DNA from: Lingula anatina
Lineage: Eukaryota; Brachiopoda; Lingulata; Lingulida; Lingulidae
DNA: 64,000 bases
Assembly: GCF_001039355.2 (NCBI RefSeq)
Contig: NW_019775462.1
Location: 9,294 to 73,293, forward strand
Direction of reading: 5' to 3'
Shown here: piece by piece, positions 46,501 through 59,805 of the stretch
How positions within the stretch are numbered: position 1 is the stretch's first letter
Layout of the letters: every line of letters starts with the position of its first letter
Translations under genes and position numbers: made by a program
The notes under the pieces: generated by a model
What the model was told of the DNA's origin: nothing
Database searches by the model: none
Seen by the model: the letters and a program-made list of their open reading frames with translations, nothing else

Positions 46501-49500
46501 AATTTCCAGAGTTTATCAAACTAAGAACCGTACATGTTGTATTGGTTTTATAAAAGATTAATTTAGCAGCTTACCTTGACATCGTCAATGACATAAGTCA
46601 TGTCTTGAGAGAGATAGAAGTCACTGAGCTCAAATAAAAGTGGAAAACACACCACAATGTGACCACACACTTGGTACAACTGAAATGTTACAGAATACAC
46701 ACATACTCAAGTTAAATGATCATAATGAGAAATATTGAAAATTTAAAGACACAGTATTACAGTTATTGCATATAAGGTAATGAAAATGAGAAGTTTTTCA
46801 TACGTGCCACATAATATTAATGCTGCAGTCCCAGTCAGTTTGCATCAAAAACAAATCAATTCTTATTTCATTATTTTCTTTTAAAATCTAATATAATTAA
46901 GGTCTGCTCACTGACCTTAGAAGTGCCCAGTCCACCAACTGGCCTAAGTGGACGTCCAGTCAGGCCCAGCTTGTTGTTAATTCCCAGGTAGCTGAAGGCT
47001 TTGGTCAGTTCGTTAGGTGACCACACCTGTATGGGTTCAATCTCGTGGGGAGTCTGGGTGAGAATGCCGTAGTTTGCCAACATCTGCTGTAGTCTCACGC
47101 TCTCGGCTATGAGAACGATCTGCACGATGAGGTCGTTTGCTGTACCCTAGAATACAGGATAACAGTAAAGGTTTACAGTTTAAGACACTGGACTCACTTC
47201 ATCAAAGAGAAGAGAGCAAAAGACACAATGCTCTCAGTTATTTCAACCAGACTAAGGGAAAGTGTACTGATGTAAGTAACTGTAATAGCACGTTTTAGGT
47301 AAATGACAAATGCATCAGTTTCTGAGACAGCTCCTTACAAATATAATTTAGTAAAAGTGCAAAAGTTATACTAAGCCTTGAATGAGTGAGCAGAAAGAAT
47401 GGTATTAAATCACTGATTAACTTCTAATTAATCAAAATGTAACAAAGAATCTTGTAAATCGAACATGCAAGCTATAGATGAGCCAGTTCAAGAAGAGAGT
47501 TTACTCTTCTTCTTACTTGTTCTTCATCGTTAAGTTTAGCTTATATTTCTAAGACACTCTCAGGGAAAAATATTCTAACAACTGGGTCTTAGCTAAGGTG
47601 TCAAACATATCGGAGTACATATATCTTCACAGCTATTACTGGTTCAGCAACTTGAAAAACATGGAAACTACTCTTCAATTTGTGCACACAAAATATTATA
47701 AAATCAGAGAAAGACTTGGTATTCTGTAGATACAAATATCATGCTTGCTAGAATATTCATCACAGAGAGGTGAATAACCAAGTTATAATACATGTTACAT
47801 CTAGAAGAAAAAGAGGGAGAACATATAAATATTTCAGAAGTCTCGTTTTTGTCAAAAGAGCTTTGTCACAATGTTGAACTTGCACTCAGTGAGCTAATCT
47901 GTTTTTTCCTTGGTGATAACTTACAAACCATTATAAATACATTGTTATGCAATTTATTTCTTATATGGATGTAAATAAGGAATGTAATTAATGTGCCATT
48001 GTTATAATATGATTTATTCCTATAAAGCAGCTATGTCAATTCAATATCACTGCTGCAAAATAAGCTAATAATTTTATATACTAGCAAATATGCTTGTAGT
48101 TTCATATACTTGCAAATATGCTAATAAATTCATCAACAAAAAGCACACCATATGGCATATAATGGTGTAATATGTTTGTTGCCAAATAACTGTTTTTTTG
48201 TTTTTTTTTAGAGACAGATTGAGAAAAAAATAAGAGAAAGAGAGTGAGAGAAAGAATGGGAAGGAGAGAGAGATGTGAGTGGAATAAAGAAGATTTCAAG
48301 ATTAACTTATTATGGATATTTGATATTATAATAGATATCTGATATGCATATTTATGTACACATTGAACGCACACAGAGTAAATGTCCAGTTGCCCCACAC
48401 TGAAAATCAAGATCCAGATCTTTTAATCAAAAACATTATTCACCAATAAAAATATCATTTCAATCAAAATGAACCACATCTATATCAGAGTCATCCATAT
48501 GTAATCTGAACCAACACCTTAAGCTGAACAGAAAACTGTGAAACATCCAACTTTCTTATTTAACATAAACAAGTTAATAACAAGCAACAATGTTCCAATA
48601 AATTGTCGAAAAAAATTAAACTTTCAAAAAATGTCCAAACTGTAACATGTCCATAAAAAAGGAAAAAATCTCTAGTAGGGTCAAGCTAACATGTTAAACT
48701 ATTTTCACTCCCCCCCCCCCCAAAAACAAAAAAACAAAAAAATTNNNNNNNNNNNNNNNNNNNNNNNNNNNNNNNNNNNNNNNNNNNNNNNNNNNNNNNN
48801 NNNNNNNNNNNNNNNNNNNNNNNNNNNNNNNNNNNNNNNNNNNNNNNNNNNNNNNNNNNNNNNNNNNNNNNNNNNNNNNNNNNNNNNNNNNNNNNNNNNN
48901 NNNNNNNNNNNNNNNNNNNNNNNNNNNNNNNNNNNNNNNNNNNNNNNNNNNNNNNNNNNNNNNNNNNNNNNNNNNNNNNNNNNNNNNNNNNNNNNNNNNN
49001 NNNNNNNNNNNNNNNNNNNNNNNNNNNNNNNNNNNNNNNNNNNNNNNNNNNNNNNNNNNNNNNNNNNNNNNNNNNNNNNNNNNNNNNNNNNNNNNNNNNN
49101 NNNNNNNNNNNNNNNNNNNNNNNNNNNNNNNNNNNNNNNNNNNNNNNNNNNNNNNNNNNNNNNNNNNNNNNNNNNNNNNNNNNNNNNNNNNNNNNNNNNN
49201 NNNNNNNNNNNNNNNNNNNNNNNNNNNNNNNNNNNNNNNNNNNNNNNNNNNNNNNNNNNNNNNNNNNNNNNNNNNNNNNNNNNNNNNNNNNNNNNNNNNN
49301 NNNNNNNNNNNNNNNNNNNNNNNNNNNNNNNNNNNNNNNNNNNNNNNNNNNNNNNNNNNNNNNNNNNNNNNNNNNNNNNNNNNNNNNNNNNNNNNNNNNN
49401 NNNNNNNNNNNNNNNNNNNNNNNNNNNNNNNNNNNNNNNNNNNNNNNNNNNNNNNNNNNNNNNNNNNNNNNNNNNNNNNNNAAAAAAAAAAAAAAAAAAA

Positions 49501-51595
49501 TTCCATCCGAAAATTTTGAAGGAAAATTAGTTTTTTATTATGATAGCAGCAAACTTTTTAAAGTAATTAAAATTAGGTTGATATCAAAGAACATGTTAGA
49601 ATGAACCTTCTTATTAACTTCACCACTCCCTAAACACACATATGATCATTATCTTTCTTCAAATCTTGTCCCAGATATCCCCGAAGATCTTACAGATTTC
49701 CCCTCCAAAAAGTAGCCTCTCAGTGATGCTAACTGGCCCTTTAAAACTACAAATTGTCTGTAACAGTAAAACTAAACCGTGCTCACATTAGGACTTACTT
49801 CACAATACATGTATAATGTGACCAGATTACATCACAGCAATATGGTAGACTTATGATGTCTATTTCTGGTTCAACTTAGTCTTGATGTGAACACAGCTCA
49901 AAACACTGCAATAAGCCCTTCTGCCCCCCATCTACACTAAAGATACGCTGCTCTGGCTATATATAGATATAAATATCATACAAAGCTGGCCAAATGAAAA
50001 AAAAAACCCTAACATTTTGAAATGATGTTGAACAGATAATAATTCTGATGGACCGTCATTTTTTAATGAAATAAATCTGATCATCAACAAATGAATTCTG
50101 ATAACCCAAGCCTTGTTAAGACAGAATTGTATATTGGTCCTTCAAACAGTCCAAATCAGAATAATTATTACAAACAGCACTGATTGTTGAGAAGCAGGGT
50201 GTTGCATATAGTTCAATATCTTTCTCACAAAAACCATACCATTCATTGGCCAAAAACTGAGAAATTAATCTATTATCATTCTTAAAAACCTTGAAATTCA
50301 AGACAAAATAGAAACTTGTAATGTTTATAGAAAGATAGTGAACTTTACTGTCATCAGAAAATCAACACAAGCCAAGATCAAGATTATCAGTTAATTGCAG
50401 AACTTTAATATGGATTACGTACCACCATCTCCTAGAGAGAAAGAAAAGAAAAGCGTAAAAGTGGATAGTCAGTCAATTTTACATCAAAGCTATTTAATAA
50501 GTATATTCTACTCATTTGTCTGTATAACGTACACCCTTGCACGAGGTCTATTCATACACATTTGCACAGGCATGTGCATATGCTCACACACACACATTTA
50601 TCAATTTGCAAAAAAATGAAATTCAATTGAATTATACCATTTTAAACCAGAATAAAGAAAATCGCAGGCAGATGCATCCCTTTAAATAATCAAACTGGGT
50701 TAAAAACTTATACCGTTTGATAACTTCAATATTACAACAGAGACATGTTTCATACTGTTTGATAACTTCAATATTACAACAGAGACATGTTTCATAAGTA
50801 AATATTTTACTCAGAGAAAAGATCTTCATATTTAACTCCAAATCAATACTTCATCACATGAAAGGAGCACTACATTAAAGATTGTTAAAGTGTTGTTTGA
50901 AAAAAGTCCTGTTATTAAATATGTGATTAAAATGTATTTTCCCATGAAAATTGTTCAGCAAATTAAAAGTAAACAACATCTTAAACACTATTCCTGTCTA
51001 CTTCGTGAACTCCTAGTTGCTAAGAAATTGATGTTAACCGTGCAAATGAAATCCTATCCCAAAACCTGCAGACCTATATATATAACAGTAGGTCTGCTAT
51101 AGAAAATGCCATGTAAAATTTTACCAATAAGCACTATTCAAAGTGATTAAGGAAAGCGTGATATTAACAGTGGAAGGTAAGCAAAACAAAAAGATAATCA
51201 TATTTTGTGTAATATCTGTAGCAACATCAGTGACTGCAATATAGTGTGCTTATAATACTTACCTGGTGCTTAAAAAACAAATAAACATCTCATGAATAGG
51301 GTACAAAAATAACAATTTAAGGAAATTCTACAGAAATTTGCCCTTCTCTTCCTCAACATAAGCAATATACTATTACAGGGTTACCAACTTCAGATACTTA
51401 TGTACTTACATCATATTTCTGACAACTGATATCTTCAATTTCAATTGCTATTGTTTACAACAAGATAAACAACAGTTATTTTTACTTTGTTAACTGATTT
51501 GTTGGTAACGCTGCTAGTATATAAAACAAGAATTTGCTTAACCAGTTTTAGTTGGGAAAAGTCAAATAAAATTTCAACACGAAAATGCAAAAAAA

Positions 51596-51630
<35 letters not shown>

Positions 51631-54350
51631 AAAAACAGACAAGGTTGTAAAACCACTGAGGCTGATGGACAAAGGTGAATTAAAAGCAGCAATAACAAAA
51701 CATCAACAAACTGCCACTATTTCAAAAACATCTTGCAGTACATTCCTTCATTTCACTTTTGGAAATGCAATACATGCCATGCACTTCTATTCATGACTTG
51801 CAAACACCTATGAGTAACCAATATGTTGCTGATAGTATTTTTGATGTCTGTGTGTTGATGTTTCAACAAACTCCCACAAAGTAGGAGGTCTGTCACACTG
51901 GTAAGCCAGAGTAGGCAAGTGTGTGTTATGTTAATTCAAAACTGGTAGTGTTTTTAAAGTGGGAGTTGTTATAGGTTGGGAGGTAGAGCTTTCTTCACTG
52001 TCACACCATGATGGGTATGAGGCTTAAAACATCATCAACAAGTGATCAAATTACATAGGAGCCTTTCCATAAAAAGTGACCTTTTGAGTCACATCCGTGA
52101 TGCCCATAATTGGTATTATAATATTTGCATGACTGTATTGATAAACATTTGATCACAATTAATTTCTTTCCATATTGTGGGGTACTATAAATATATTTAG
52201 CACAAGACAGCAAAAATAATGGGGCAAGTCAAAATTATGCAAACATAACTGACAAATGTGCCTCACTGACATGGCTCCAATGTTTACTTTGGTTGTGGAA
52301 TGACCCATGCCAATAACCTGATGACCCAACCTGATAAAATTTATTGATGTAAAGAGGAGCTAAATCAAGTACTGGATCTTATTTTGCAACAGAATACACA
52401 ACTCCAAATCAGTTCACCCAAAGAAGGCCTTGTGATAAGCTTAAAAACGTTGTGATCTCTGTTTCAATATAAGATCCAACGCTAGACTCAATTTTCCATT
52501 AGTATAACATGACTGGATGGGTCAAAACATCCACTTTGGTTAGAGCAAGGGTTTTGACACCATGGTGTCTAGTCATTTGGTTGGACAATATTTTCATGGC
52601 TGGACTGCTTTTTAAAATTCTCAGTATTACCCCCCCCCCTCCCCCTTTCCATAATATAACTGATTTAGATTTGGATAATCTGTTCCAAAATCCTGGCTAA
52701 ACACCTGGGTTAAGAAGAAAGGTGGACAAAAGACCCTGAACCTGGGAGTGTTGTGTGGAAGAGGATTGGATTGAATATGGAATGGTTTGCTTGGTGTGCC
52801 AACTAACCTGGAAGAAGGAATAACGAGTGCTCTGTCGGGGGCGAGCGGCAGCGGGAAGGTGGCGCTTGATGGGATCCAATTCGGCTGGATGAACCAAATT
52901 CTCAACTACATGCAAACAAAATGACAACCATTTGGCACATTTTTACAATATTTGCACAATATTGGCACAGTTCACATATTCAAAGCATTGTATACAAATG
53001 CAGCAGCTTGCAAGACAAGTAAAAGTCTTCATATCTCTTTACTTTTATATTGCCTAGAAAAGAAAGGCATCAAGTATTAGTTTTTAACTAAACGAAAGAT
53101 GGCAGCACTGTTACATGACAGTCCTGTCATACTCAACTTAAACAGCAGCTCTACAGCTAAACAGTTTTACTAAAACAGCGCAATGAAGCTAAAAAATGAA
53201 AAAAAAAATGCAGGCTAGCTGAAAATGATGCAAAATAAAAAAATACAAAATACATTTAAAAAGATCATAATTGCTTGTTCTTGGTGCAAGGGATGTTCAG
53301 GGTACACATAGAAATGACATGGGACTCGAATCTGATGCAAGAAATGGGACGAAGACAATTTCGGTGCAGGTGCTTTGTTCATCTGACAATACAGATAACT
53401 GTAGGAGAATTACCAGGAAATTCACAGTCCAGTGTTTATTAGGTTCACCTCTCATGGGTCTTGTATTTGTTCTTCAACAAAGGCACAAAAACTTAACAAG
53501 TCAAACATTATCATGGTGGCAAACAGAAAATCAACATTCTACAACTACGATACACAACCACCTAGACCAACATGCAGTTCACCTGAAAGAAGGAGTAACG
53601 CAAACTATGGCGAGGTCTGGCATGGGCCTGTAGGTGGCGCTTTGCTGGGTCCAGTTCTGATCGCAACACGAGTCCTTCAACTGGCATGTCAGCGTGTGAA
53701 GCAGATTAATCACATCATTGTAAAGTTTAAACAAATTTCATTCAAAATATTCTTGTTTAAGACCTAGTTGACACTGGCACTACACATGAATTTTTGTTAA
53801 AGACACAATGCTTCATCCCACTTTAAACGGTGCACGAGAAAACACATTTTTAACCTAATCATTTTTACATGTATTTAAAGCAATAAGCACTTTTAGCACA
53901 CCAACACTACCGACAACAAAAGCTATGACCACAAAAACATTTTATAAGTCAAAGAAATTTTTTTTTTCATTTTATCAATATTCAAAAAACAAATTTGTTT
54001 AACTTTCAACATAACCCATTAAATTCTCCTTTTCATTTCATCAGGAAAATATTTTTAAAAACTACCATTATCTTGATCATAAAATAAAACGAAAACATTC
54101 CTTTAGAAATCAGCTGCTGTAAAATGCTGTGGACTTACACAATAGTTGTGAGATGATGTACACAGCCTGTCCCCACAGAAACAGGTGCCCCGTGTCCTCC
54201 TCAGCACTGGGTTCCCTCATCTGACTGCCTGGCTTCTCCTTCTCTGCATCCACCAGATCCAGGGGCACGTAGAAATACTTGGGGACTATCACTCCTAGAA
54301 GAAGAATTTGAAAATTGGAGAATTCAGCAAAGATTGAATGGTGTAATTTT

Positions 54351-54383
<33 letters not shown>

Positions 54384-57300
54384 CTGTAAGCATATTGAGT
54401 GAGAAATTCTTGCATGTCATCATTTCCAGAACACACATTTCATCACACCTTTAAAAATTTGTTGTTAATCTAATAAAGTCATTGCTGCATGTGATACTTT
54501 GAGGCATTTTGGATTCTATAGATGAAATGGACTAAGGCCTCATTCAGAATACGGGACTAACTAGTCCGAGGGTCAAATATGGCAACCCACCACAAAGCTT
54601 GCAGTCTAATCCGCTAATAGACACTGAATGGATATCCAGTGGGGAAGTATTCAAGTGGGTCAGCCATATTTGGCCCTCAGACTAGTTAGTCCCCTATTCT
54701 GAATGGGGCCTTACACAATCACTATGGTAAACAAATAGAGATAAGTTTTCCTCAAATTTAAGTGTTCTGTGCAAGCATAACTCACCATCAGGTGTAAATG
54801 CCAGTAATGGTTTGACTAGCTCCATGTATTGCTTCACTTTCTCCTGGTCATTCTTGAAGATTCCTGCATTTAGAGAAAGGCAGATTTAAATTAACCACAA
54901 GTGATGCTGATAGGTCTTTGCAGCTAGAAGACTAGACATAGACTTCTTTTGTTTACTAGAGAATGCTGGAGACCAAGCTCTTTAGTAAACAATAGAAGTC
55001 AACATCTAGTCATCTAGCTGCAAAAGGCATATTGGACTTTACCAGTTAAGCCAAACAAGAATTCTGTCAAAACCATGAAAAAGTTGTAATGCCCAAGCTG
55101 AAACTGTAAAATACTTACCATCAATTATCATATACAGGAAAAATAGGGGCCACTCACATTCAATACCATCAAAATTCTGGAAGAAGAAACAAATGCAAAT
55201 TAACCTATTAGCTATGAAAAAGCAAATTCAGTGATATTCTTCTCAATTCAAGTTAGCTAACAAAAGAGCTTCAGGTTTTCACATATTAATGGAGCTTACA
55301 TTTCTTTTTCAATAATAATTCTGTCAACTGCAATTGAAAAATGGAAAATTTAAAATTACATGTGGTTTCTATCAATGATGTTAATACCTTCAAAAGCTTT
55401 TCATTTCATAACAAGTCAAATTTAATTAATTTTACTACCACCTCAAAATAGCCAATCAGAACATCACACCTTTATTTCTGCTGGCCTGTAGTACTTCCTG
55501 CTTTTGTCTTCTACCACTGTGCCATAGCCGTCCCGCAGAAACCTCTTCATGCCACTGGTTCCTTTCAGCTTGCGGACAGCCTTGTCTATGGTGCGTTGTC
55601 TGAGATTCTCGTCATGAAGGGCAAAGGCGGGCCAGGAGACCACAGGAATCAGAGAGCAGTCTGTGTTCTGGAGTAGAAAATCAAACCAGGTGTCACATTT
55701 CAATAACAAGTTGTATGGAGCGATTTTTACTCTGGAGGGGGAAATCTCCAATTATAATATTTTCATTAAAAACATTTTAGCTACCAATCTAATCTTGCTC
55801 ATAAATTTAACTGACTTAAAGTTCAGATTTTAATTGTTTAATATGCAGCACAGTAAGATCATACACCACTTGTTCTTAAATAGAGTTTCCACCTGAACAC
55901 ATACCAGTATTTCTTAAATATAGATTTGCTTGAACATACCTATTCCATTTACAAAAACTCAAATACTTTAGTTAGGCTTCGTTTGTACTTAAATGCACAG
56001 GTCCTGGAATCTAAATACATCTGAAAAACACTCATCACAAACCTTGGAATTAGATTCTCTTGGCAACATGGAGTCAAAGATTGTCCTATTTCTGTTGTGG
56101 GCATCCACATCGACATATATGACAGACCAAGAGGCGCCACTGTCGCCAAAGACATTGAAACCATTGATAGCTTCCAGGGCTGCCTTTGCCATCCCTATGG
56201 AGCTGAAATGAAATTGTTATGTAACAAATTGAAAGGGAAGTGAGATCCACAATGTTGCCCAGCATGCAATCTTCATATTGGAATTTGTGTGTGAAACTGG
56301 GCACAGGGTGCAATGTCATTTTTGTGCTAAATATTAATTCTTATCAACAAGGCTACGGAGGAAACTATATTTCATTTCAAAGATTAAACATAAAATTCTA
56401 TGATTTCAGTGGGAAATGAATCTTATAACAAGACGATCACTAAATTTCATGCTTGAAAAGTACAAAAAAAAAAAATAAAATAAACAATCAAATTTGAAAA
56501 AAACTGTTTTCATTTTCAGGAAATTCCTGTAAATACTCCTGTTCACATTTCCCAGTGGCTCACTGTTGTCATTGCTGTAGTGGTGCAGGCCTGCAGCAGA
56601 CTTGGACATTTTTAAATTGAACACTTGTTTGAATTATTTCTAAGAAAAAATTCCAATCCTCAAAAAGTGAGACAACTTTTGACATCTTCCATACCTGGCA
56701 TGCAGCTCACTGTTGCCGTTGTTGTACTTGGTGCCTCTCTCCCACATCCCATAGTCTGGAGTCCTGTATGCCCTCTCCAGGTAGTACACCAAGTTCTGAA
56801 CAAAATTCACTTCATCTGTGGTATAGATAATCTGAAAAATATAAACATATACATATTAAGATCTGTGGTACTTCCTTACACAATGGAGGATCAATTAAAA
56901 TTACTTCTTTTATAACAGAAACATTGCAAATATCTGGAACTGTAGTTGTTTTCTACGGTGGAAAATAAATTGAAATTACTTCAAAATTGTAATTTTCCTT
57001 GAACTTCCATCACTTTTTCCTTAACTACAATGTCCAAAAGCATTTGAAGCATAATGATACACAAACTTGATTTTGAGCTCCAAGTGTCTAGCTTTTAGGT
57101 CACTCTTCTAAGCGAGATAGAGACAGGTGAATTTCACTTCTGATGGTAAAAGTTAGAAATTTAAGACTCAAAAATGAGTTTACCGATCGTGATTTTATTA
57201 ATGGATTTAGACGGGATATACTTTTTTTGCAACTTTAAGATCTCAAGCTCATGGTGAAAGGGCATACCTGCAGACCCGATGAGATCATCTGTACCAAGAA

Positions 57301-59805
57301 CAGCACGTACTGAGCCACACAGTCAATCTGGAACAAGTGTGATAAAACGGCATTACATTCTCTCAGTATAACACGGTGAAGGGCATAGTTCAAAATGTAA
57401 AATTAATGGTGATGATAGTATAATTTGCGATACAATGATCAACTATTTAAAATTGTTATTGGCATGCCCAACACAAGGAGTAAATATTAATTGTATTTTA
57501 ACCACATCAACAAGGATATTGACAATTGAATATTTTAACAACATGAATAGCCAAAATATAAATAATAAAGCCATGAAGAGGACAAAAACTACCTGCAAAT
57601 GTTGGTATTCCCCATCTCCCACTACAATAGCACCAGTTTTTATGTTGAACTTTGAATGTAAGGCTGTCTTGGCACTTTGGCTGTGTTTGAACTGCTCCAC
57701 CTAGTGTTGAAAGCGAAAGTCATGATCAATATCCTTATATTCCCAGTGTTGGTTACATAACACTGAGGTGGCAAAAACGCATATAAATATGACCAGCTTT
57801 TTTTAAGGTCCAAAAACACCATTCCTCACATAATCAATAATGCATTAACTTTGTTAAAAAACCAGTGACTATTTATTTTGTCTTGCACTTCAAAATCACC
57901 TTTTGGATTTTTTTTTTAATAATAAACAAAGGTATCTGCTGATCCCCCCCTCACAATCTACAGTCCACTGGTTGAAACATTCATCAAGATATTTTAATAT
58001 AATAATTAAAATGCTATAAATTCTCATTCATTACATGGAGCTCTATGTCACAGTGGCTGATACAACACTAACCCTGTCTGCTTGCTGCATCCAACAGGCT
58101 AAGATTCCTCTCATGCACTTCACAGTAGACTGGCCAAGTTCATATGTACGTCCCTGGTCGTCATCTTGCTTCCTATGATAGCAAAGTATGGCATAAAATT
58201 AAAATCCAGTTTATACTGCTTTTTAACATTAAAAGACGATTTTAAAGCCTGTTAGGTCTACATCTTCTCCGCCTATTTGCATCCCCACCTCTTGGAAGGG
58301 GAAAGGGGGGTGAGAGAGCAGTGTTACATATGCCGTCTATAGTGGCTTCACATAGTATGGGAAAACCACCTGTCAAACTGGTCATAACTGTCTGAAATGC
58401 CAGCTAGAGGACATGCTATATTTCTGATACATATGACAGGATCTTTGGACTGGCAGGGTTTCCCTAATTATAAATCACATGTAAGCATAGCCTAACAGAA
58501 ATAAAATCCTTACTTTAGACAGAATAGGAAGGACTTGCAAGATTTTTTGTAGTACAGGTCCTCCAGACCTTCAGTATCTCCAAAGTTCCCCACCCCCCCC
58601 CCACCCCCATCTGTGACATTAGCCTTATCACATGACATCAATAGAAGGGTCATATATGGGTAGAGTTGAACTGTTTTCACTCTAAATGCCCCAATGTTAA
58701 TTGTCATAAGGTACATTATGCACGTGCATCATAATTTTTTAGCGTTTTAATCCCTGCCTTCATCACCGTTTCGCGCGTGTGTGTGTGTGTGTGTGCACAT
58801 GTGTAGACATGTATGCATGTGCATGCATGTGTGTGGTCATTTCCTGACCTGTATGCCAGTGAGAGTGCCCATATGGCAGCAGCACAGTATACACTGTCCC
58901 TAACATGGGCTTCATTGGGAGCCTTGGCCAAGTTACAGGGAAATAAACCAGTGGCAGCATTCTGGTGGATCATCAACTGTCTTTTAACTGAAACACAGGA
59001 GATACATGGTTAATTTTAAAAGGAAATAATATGATAAAAGTACAACTGTTGGTAGCATTACATGAAATAAACAGTTTGGAATTCACATCTACATGTAGGT
59101 AGCACTTACATCCTTTCATTTATATTAATATGTATTCTATTCTTTTAAATTTGGTTCTGATTGTACATAATCATTACTTCAGTGGTGTTATTCATACTAA
59201 TGGCTTCCACTCTGTAAATTACAAAAAATATGAACGGAATGCCAGAGACAAAAAAAACTGTGCAATATTACCAAGAGTACACGTATACTGTAGCAGTTAA
59301 TTAAGCTTACCAAGCTCATTCTCTCCTTCAAATAAAACTGCCATTAGATCCACACTACTTTAAGACTATAACATCAAAAACTTTGTTGAATTGTTCGATA
59401 TTACTAACCTCTGTGTGTTCAAATTTAGAACGCCCCCCCCCCCCCTTGCATCCATAGTTTCAAGGACGAAAGCCAAGGGCATAAGATTCAGTCGTACTTA
59501 TTCAATAGCAAATCACGGTTTGCTTTAAATTTCCTCGCCAAAACAAGCCCATCTCATTGTTCTTCTAAAATCACAGTCTTATACTTACCTACTCCATACC
59601 AGTCGTCTAGTCTCCTCACTCTTTCAGCAGCCCGTTCTACCCAATCAGACGCCATGTTCGGCTGCAGAAACTTCCGACTTACTCTGCTGTCAGAGATAGG
59701 ATTAATATTCAGGGCACTCGCTGTTGACATTTTGCGCAGCCTCATGCTGAAGGAACTTAAAGTGTCAGAAGTCACCGAAGCCAGTGAATTTTCCCTGGTA
59801 CTCAT
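41704..59805 (-). CDS. PHKB: Phosphorylase b kinase regulatory subunit beta, complete
   Basis: Regulatory beta subunit of the phosphorylase kinase holoenzyme, which activates glycogen phosphorylase in the cytosol. Exons in transcript order: 59589-59805, 58849-58987, 58073-58172, 57593-57700, 57268-57327, 56695-56831, 56043-56202, 55470-55667, 55119-55176, 54786-54863, 54139-54294, then either 53583-53680 or 52808-52905, 46916-47146, 46575-46679, 46223-46396, 45687-45857, 45124-45399, 44501-44703, 43876-44013, 43337-43466, 42712-42819, 42505-42579, 41704-41919. Phases agree; 1111 aa with one alternative (human 1093). Diagnostic segments: [52 protein letters not shown]. The C-terminal CCVS is a farnesylation-type CAAX box as in the vertebrate subunit. 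The Ser-rich N-terminus has RLRKMSTAS, a basophilic kinase-type site. Start chosen at 59805, the first in-frame ATG. The N gap lies in the 5.7-kb intron after the alternative exons. Confidence 0.95.
43511..43571. repeat. (TA)n microsatellite
   Basis: About 30 TA units in the PHKB intron upstream of the exon at 43337-43466. Confidence 0.95.
44070..44150. mobile_element. Small foldback element of TCCTATAGGA words
   Basis: About 80 bp with inverted ends TTTACGAAAAAGTCTTATAGG / CCTATAGGATTTTTTCGTAAG and internal GGATCCTATAGG palindromes, in a PHKB intron. Probably a tiny MITE. Confidence 0.6.
45511..45677. mobile_element. CAGGGGCGGAT MITE with 5-bp target duplication
   Basis: 167 bp with inverted ends CAGGGGCGGATT / AATCCGCCCCTG and AATAT on both sides (45506-45510 and 45678-45682). 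It lies in a PHKB intron, ending 9 bp from the splice donor of exon 45687-45857. Confidence 0.85.
47147..52807. other. Large PHKB intron, no further exon seen
   Basis: AT-rich intron containing the N gap, C-run/A-rich sequence next to the gap, a (AAAT)n run at about 51592-51630 and a poly(C) run at 52630. A 50-bp direct repeat (ATACTGTTTGATAACTTC...ACATGTTTCAT) lies at about 50710-50795. No splice-flanked frame resembling PHKB was found. Confidence 0.55.
48745..49481. other. Assembly gap of 737 N
   Basis: Run of N bounded by C-run/A-rich sequence on the left and an A-run on the right, so low complexity probably stopped the assembly. Confidence 1.
52808..52905 (-). CDS. PHKB: PHKB alternative exon, downstream member
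   Basis: 98-nt exon between TGTAG acceptor and GTTAGT donor, phase 1 to 0, encoding [17 protein letters not shown] through RYSFFQ. Encodes the same protein segment as the exon at 53583-53680 with 23 of 32 residues identical. Only one of the two keeps frame into the exon at 46916-47146. Confidence 0.85.
53583..53680 (-). CDS. PHKB: PHKB alternative exon, upstream member
   Basis: 98-nt exon between TGCCAG acceptor and GTGAAC donor, phase 1 to 0, encoding [17 protein letters not shown] through RYSFFQ. Same length and phases as 52808-52905. Joining both exons shifts the frame and hits TAG 13 codons into the next exon; skipping both also shifts the frame. This is the signature of mutually exclusive exons. 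Confidence 0.85.
54352..54382. repeat. (GA)n microsatellite
   Basis: About 14 GA units, interrupted, 60 bp from the PHKB exon at 54139-54294. A similar GA run lies at 46167-46182. Confidence 0.9.
54534..54712. mobile_element. Foldback MITE with TAAGGCC ends
   Basis: About 180 bp; left arm TAAGGCCTCATTCAGAATA then GGGACTAACTAGTC, right arm their inverted copies (GACTAGTTAGTCCC, TATTCTGAATGGGGCCTTA). Inverted arms extend about 55 bp. Intronic in PHKB. A diverged relative is at 19750-19900. Confidence 0.8.
58772..58798. repeat. (GT)n microsatellite
   Basis: About 11 GT units about 50 bp from the PHKB exon 58849-58987. Confidence 0.85.

Noticed and set aside
48691-49530. Long frames across 48.7-49.5 kb on both strands
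   Set aside because: They consist of unknown bases of the assembly gap.
52627-52927. Minus-strand frames of 92 and 76 aa over the PHKB alternative exon
   Set aside because: One is the true exon extended into introns, the other is the shifted frame that would arise if both alternative exons were joined.
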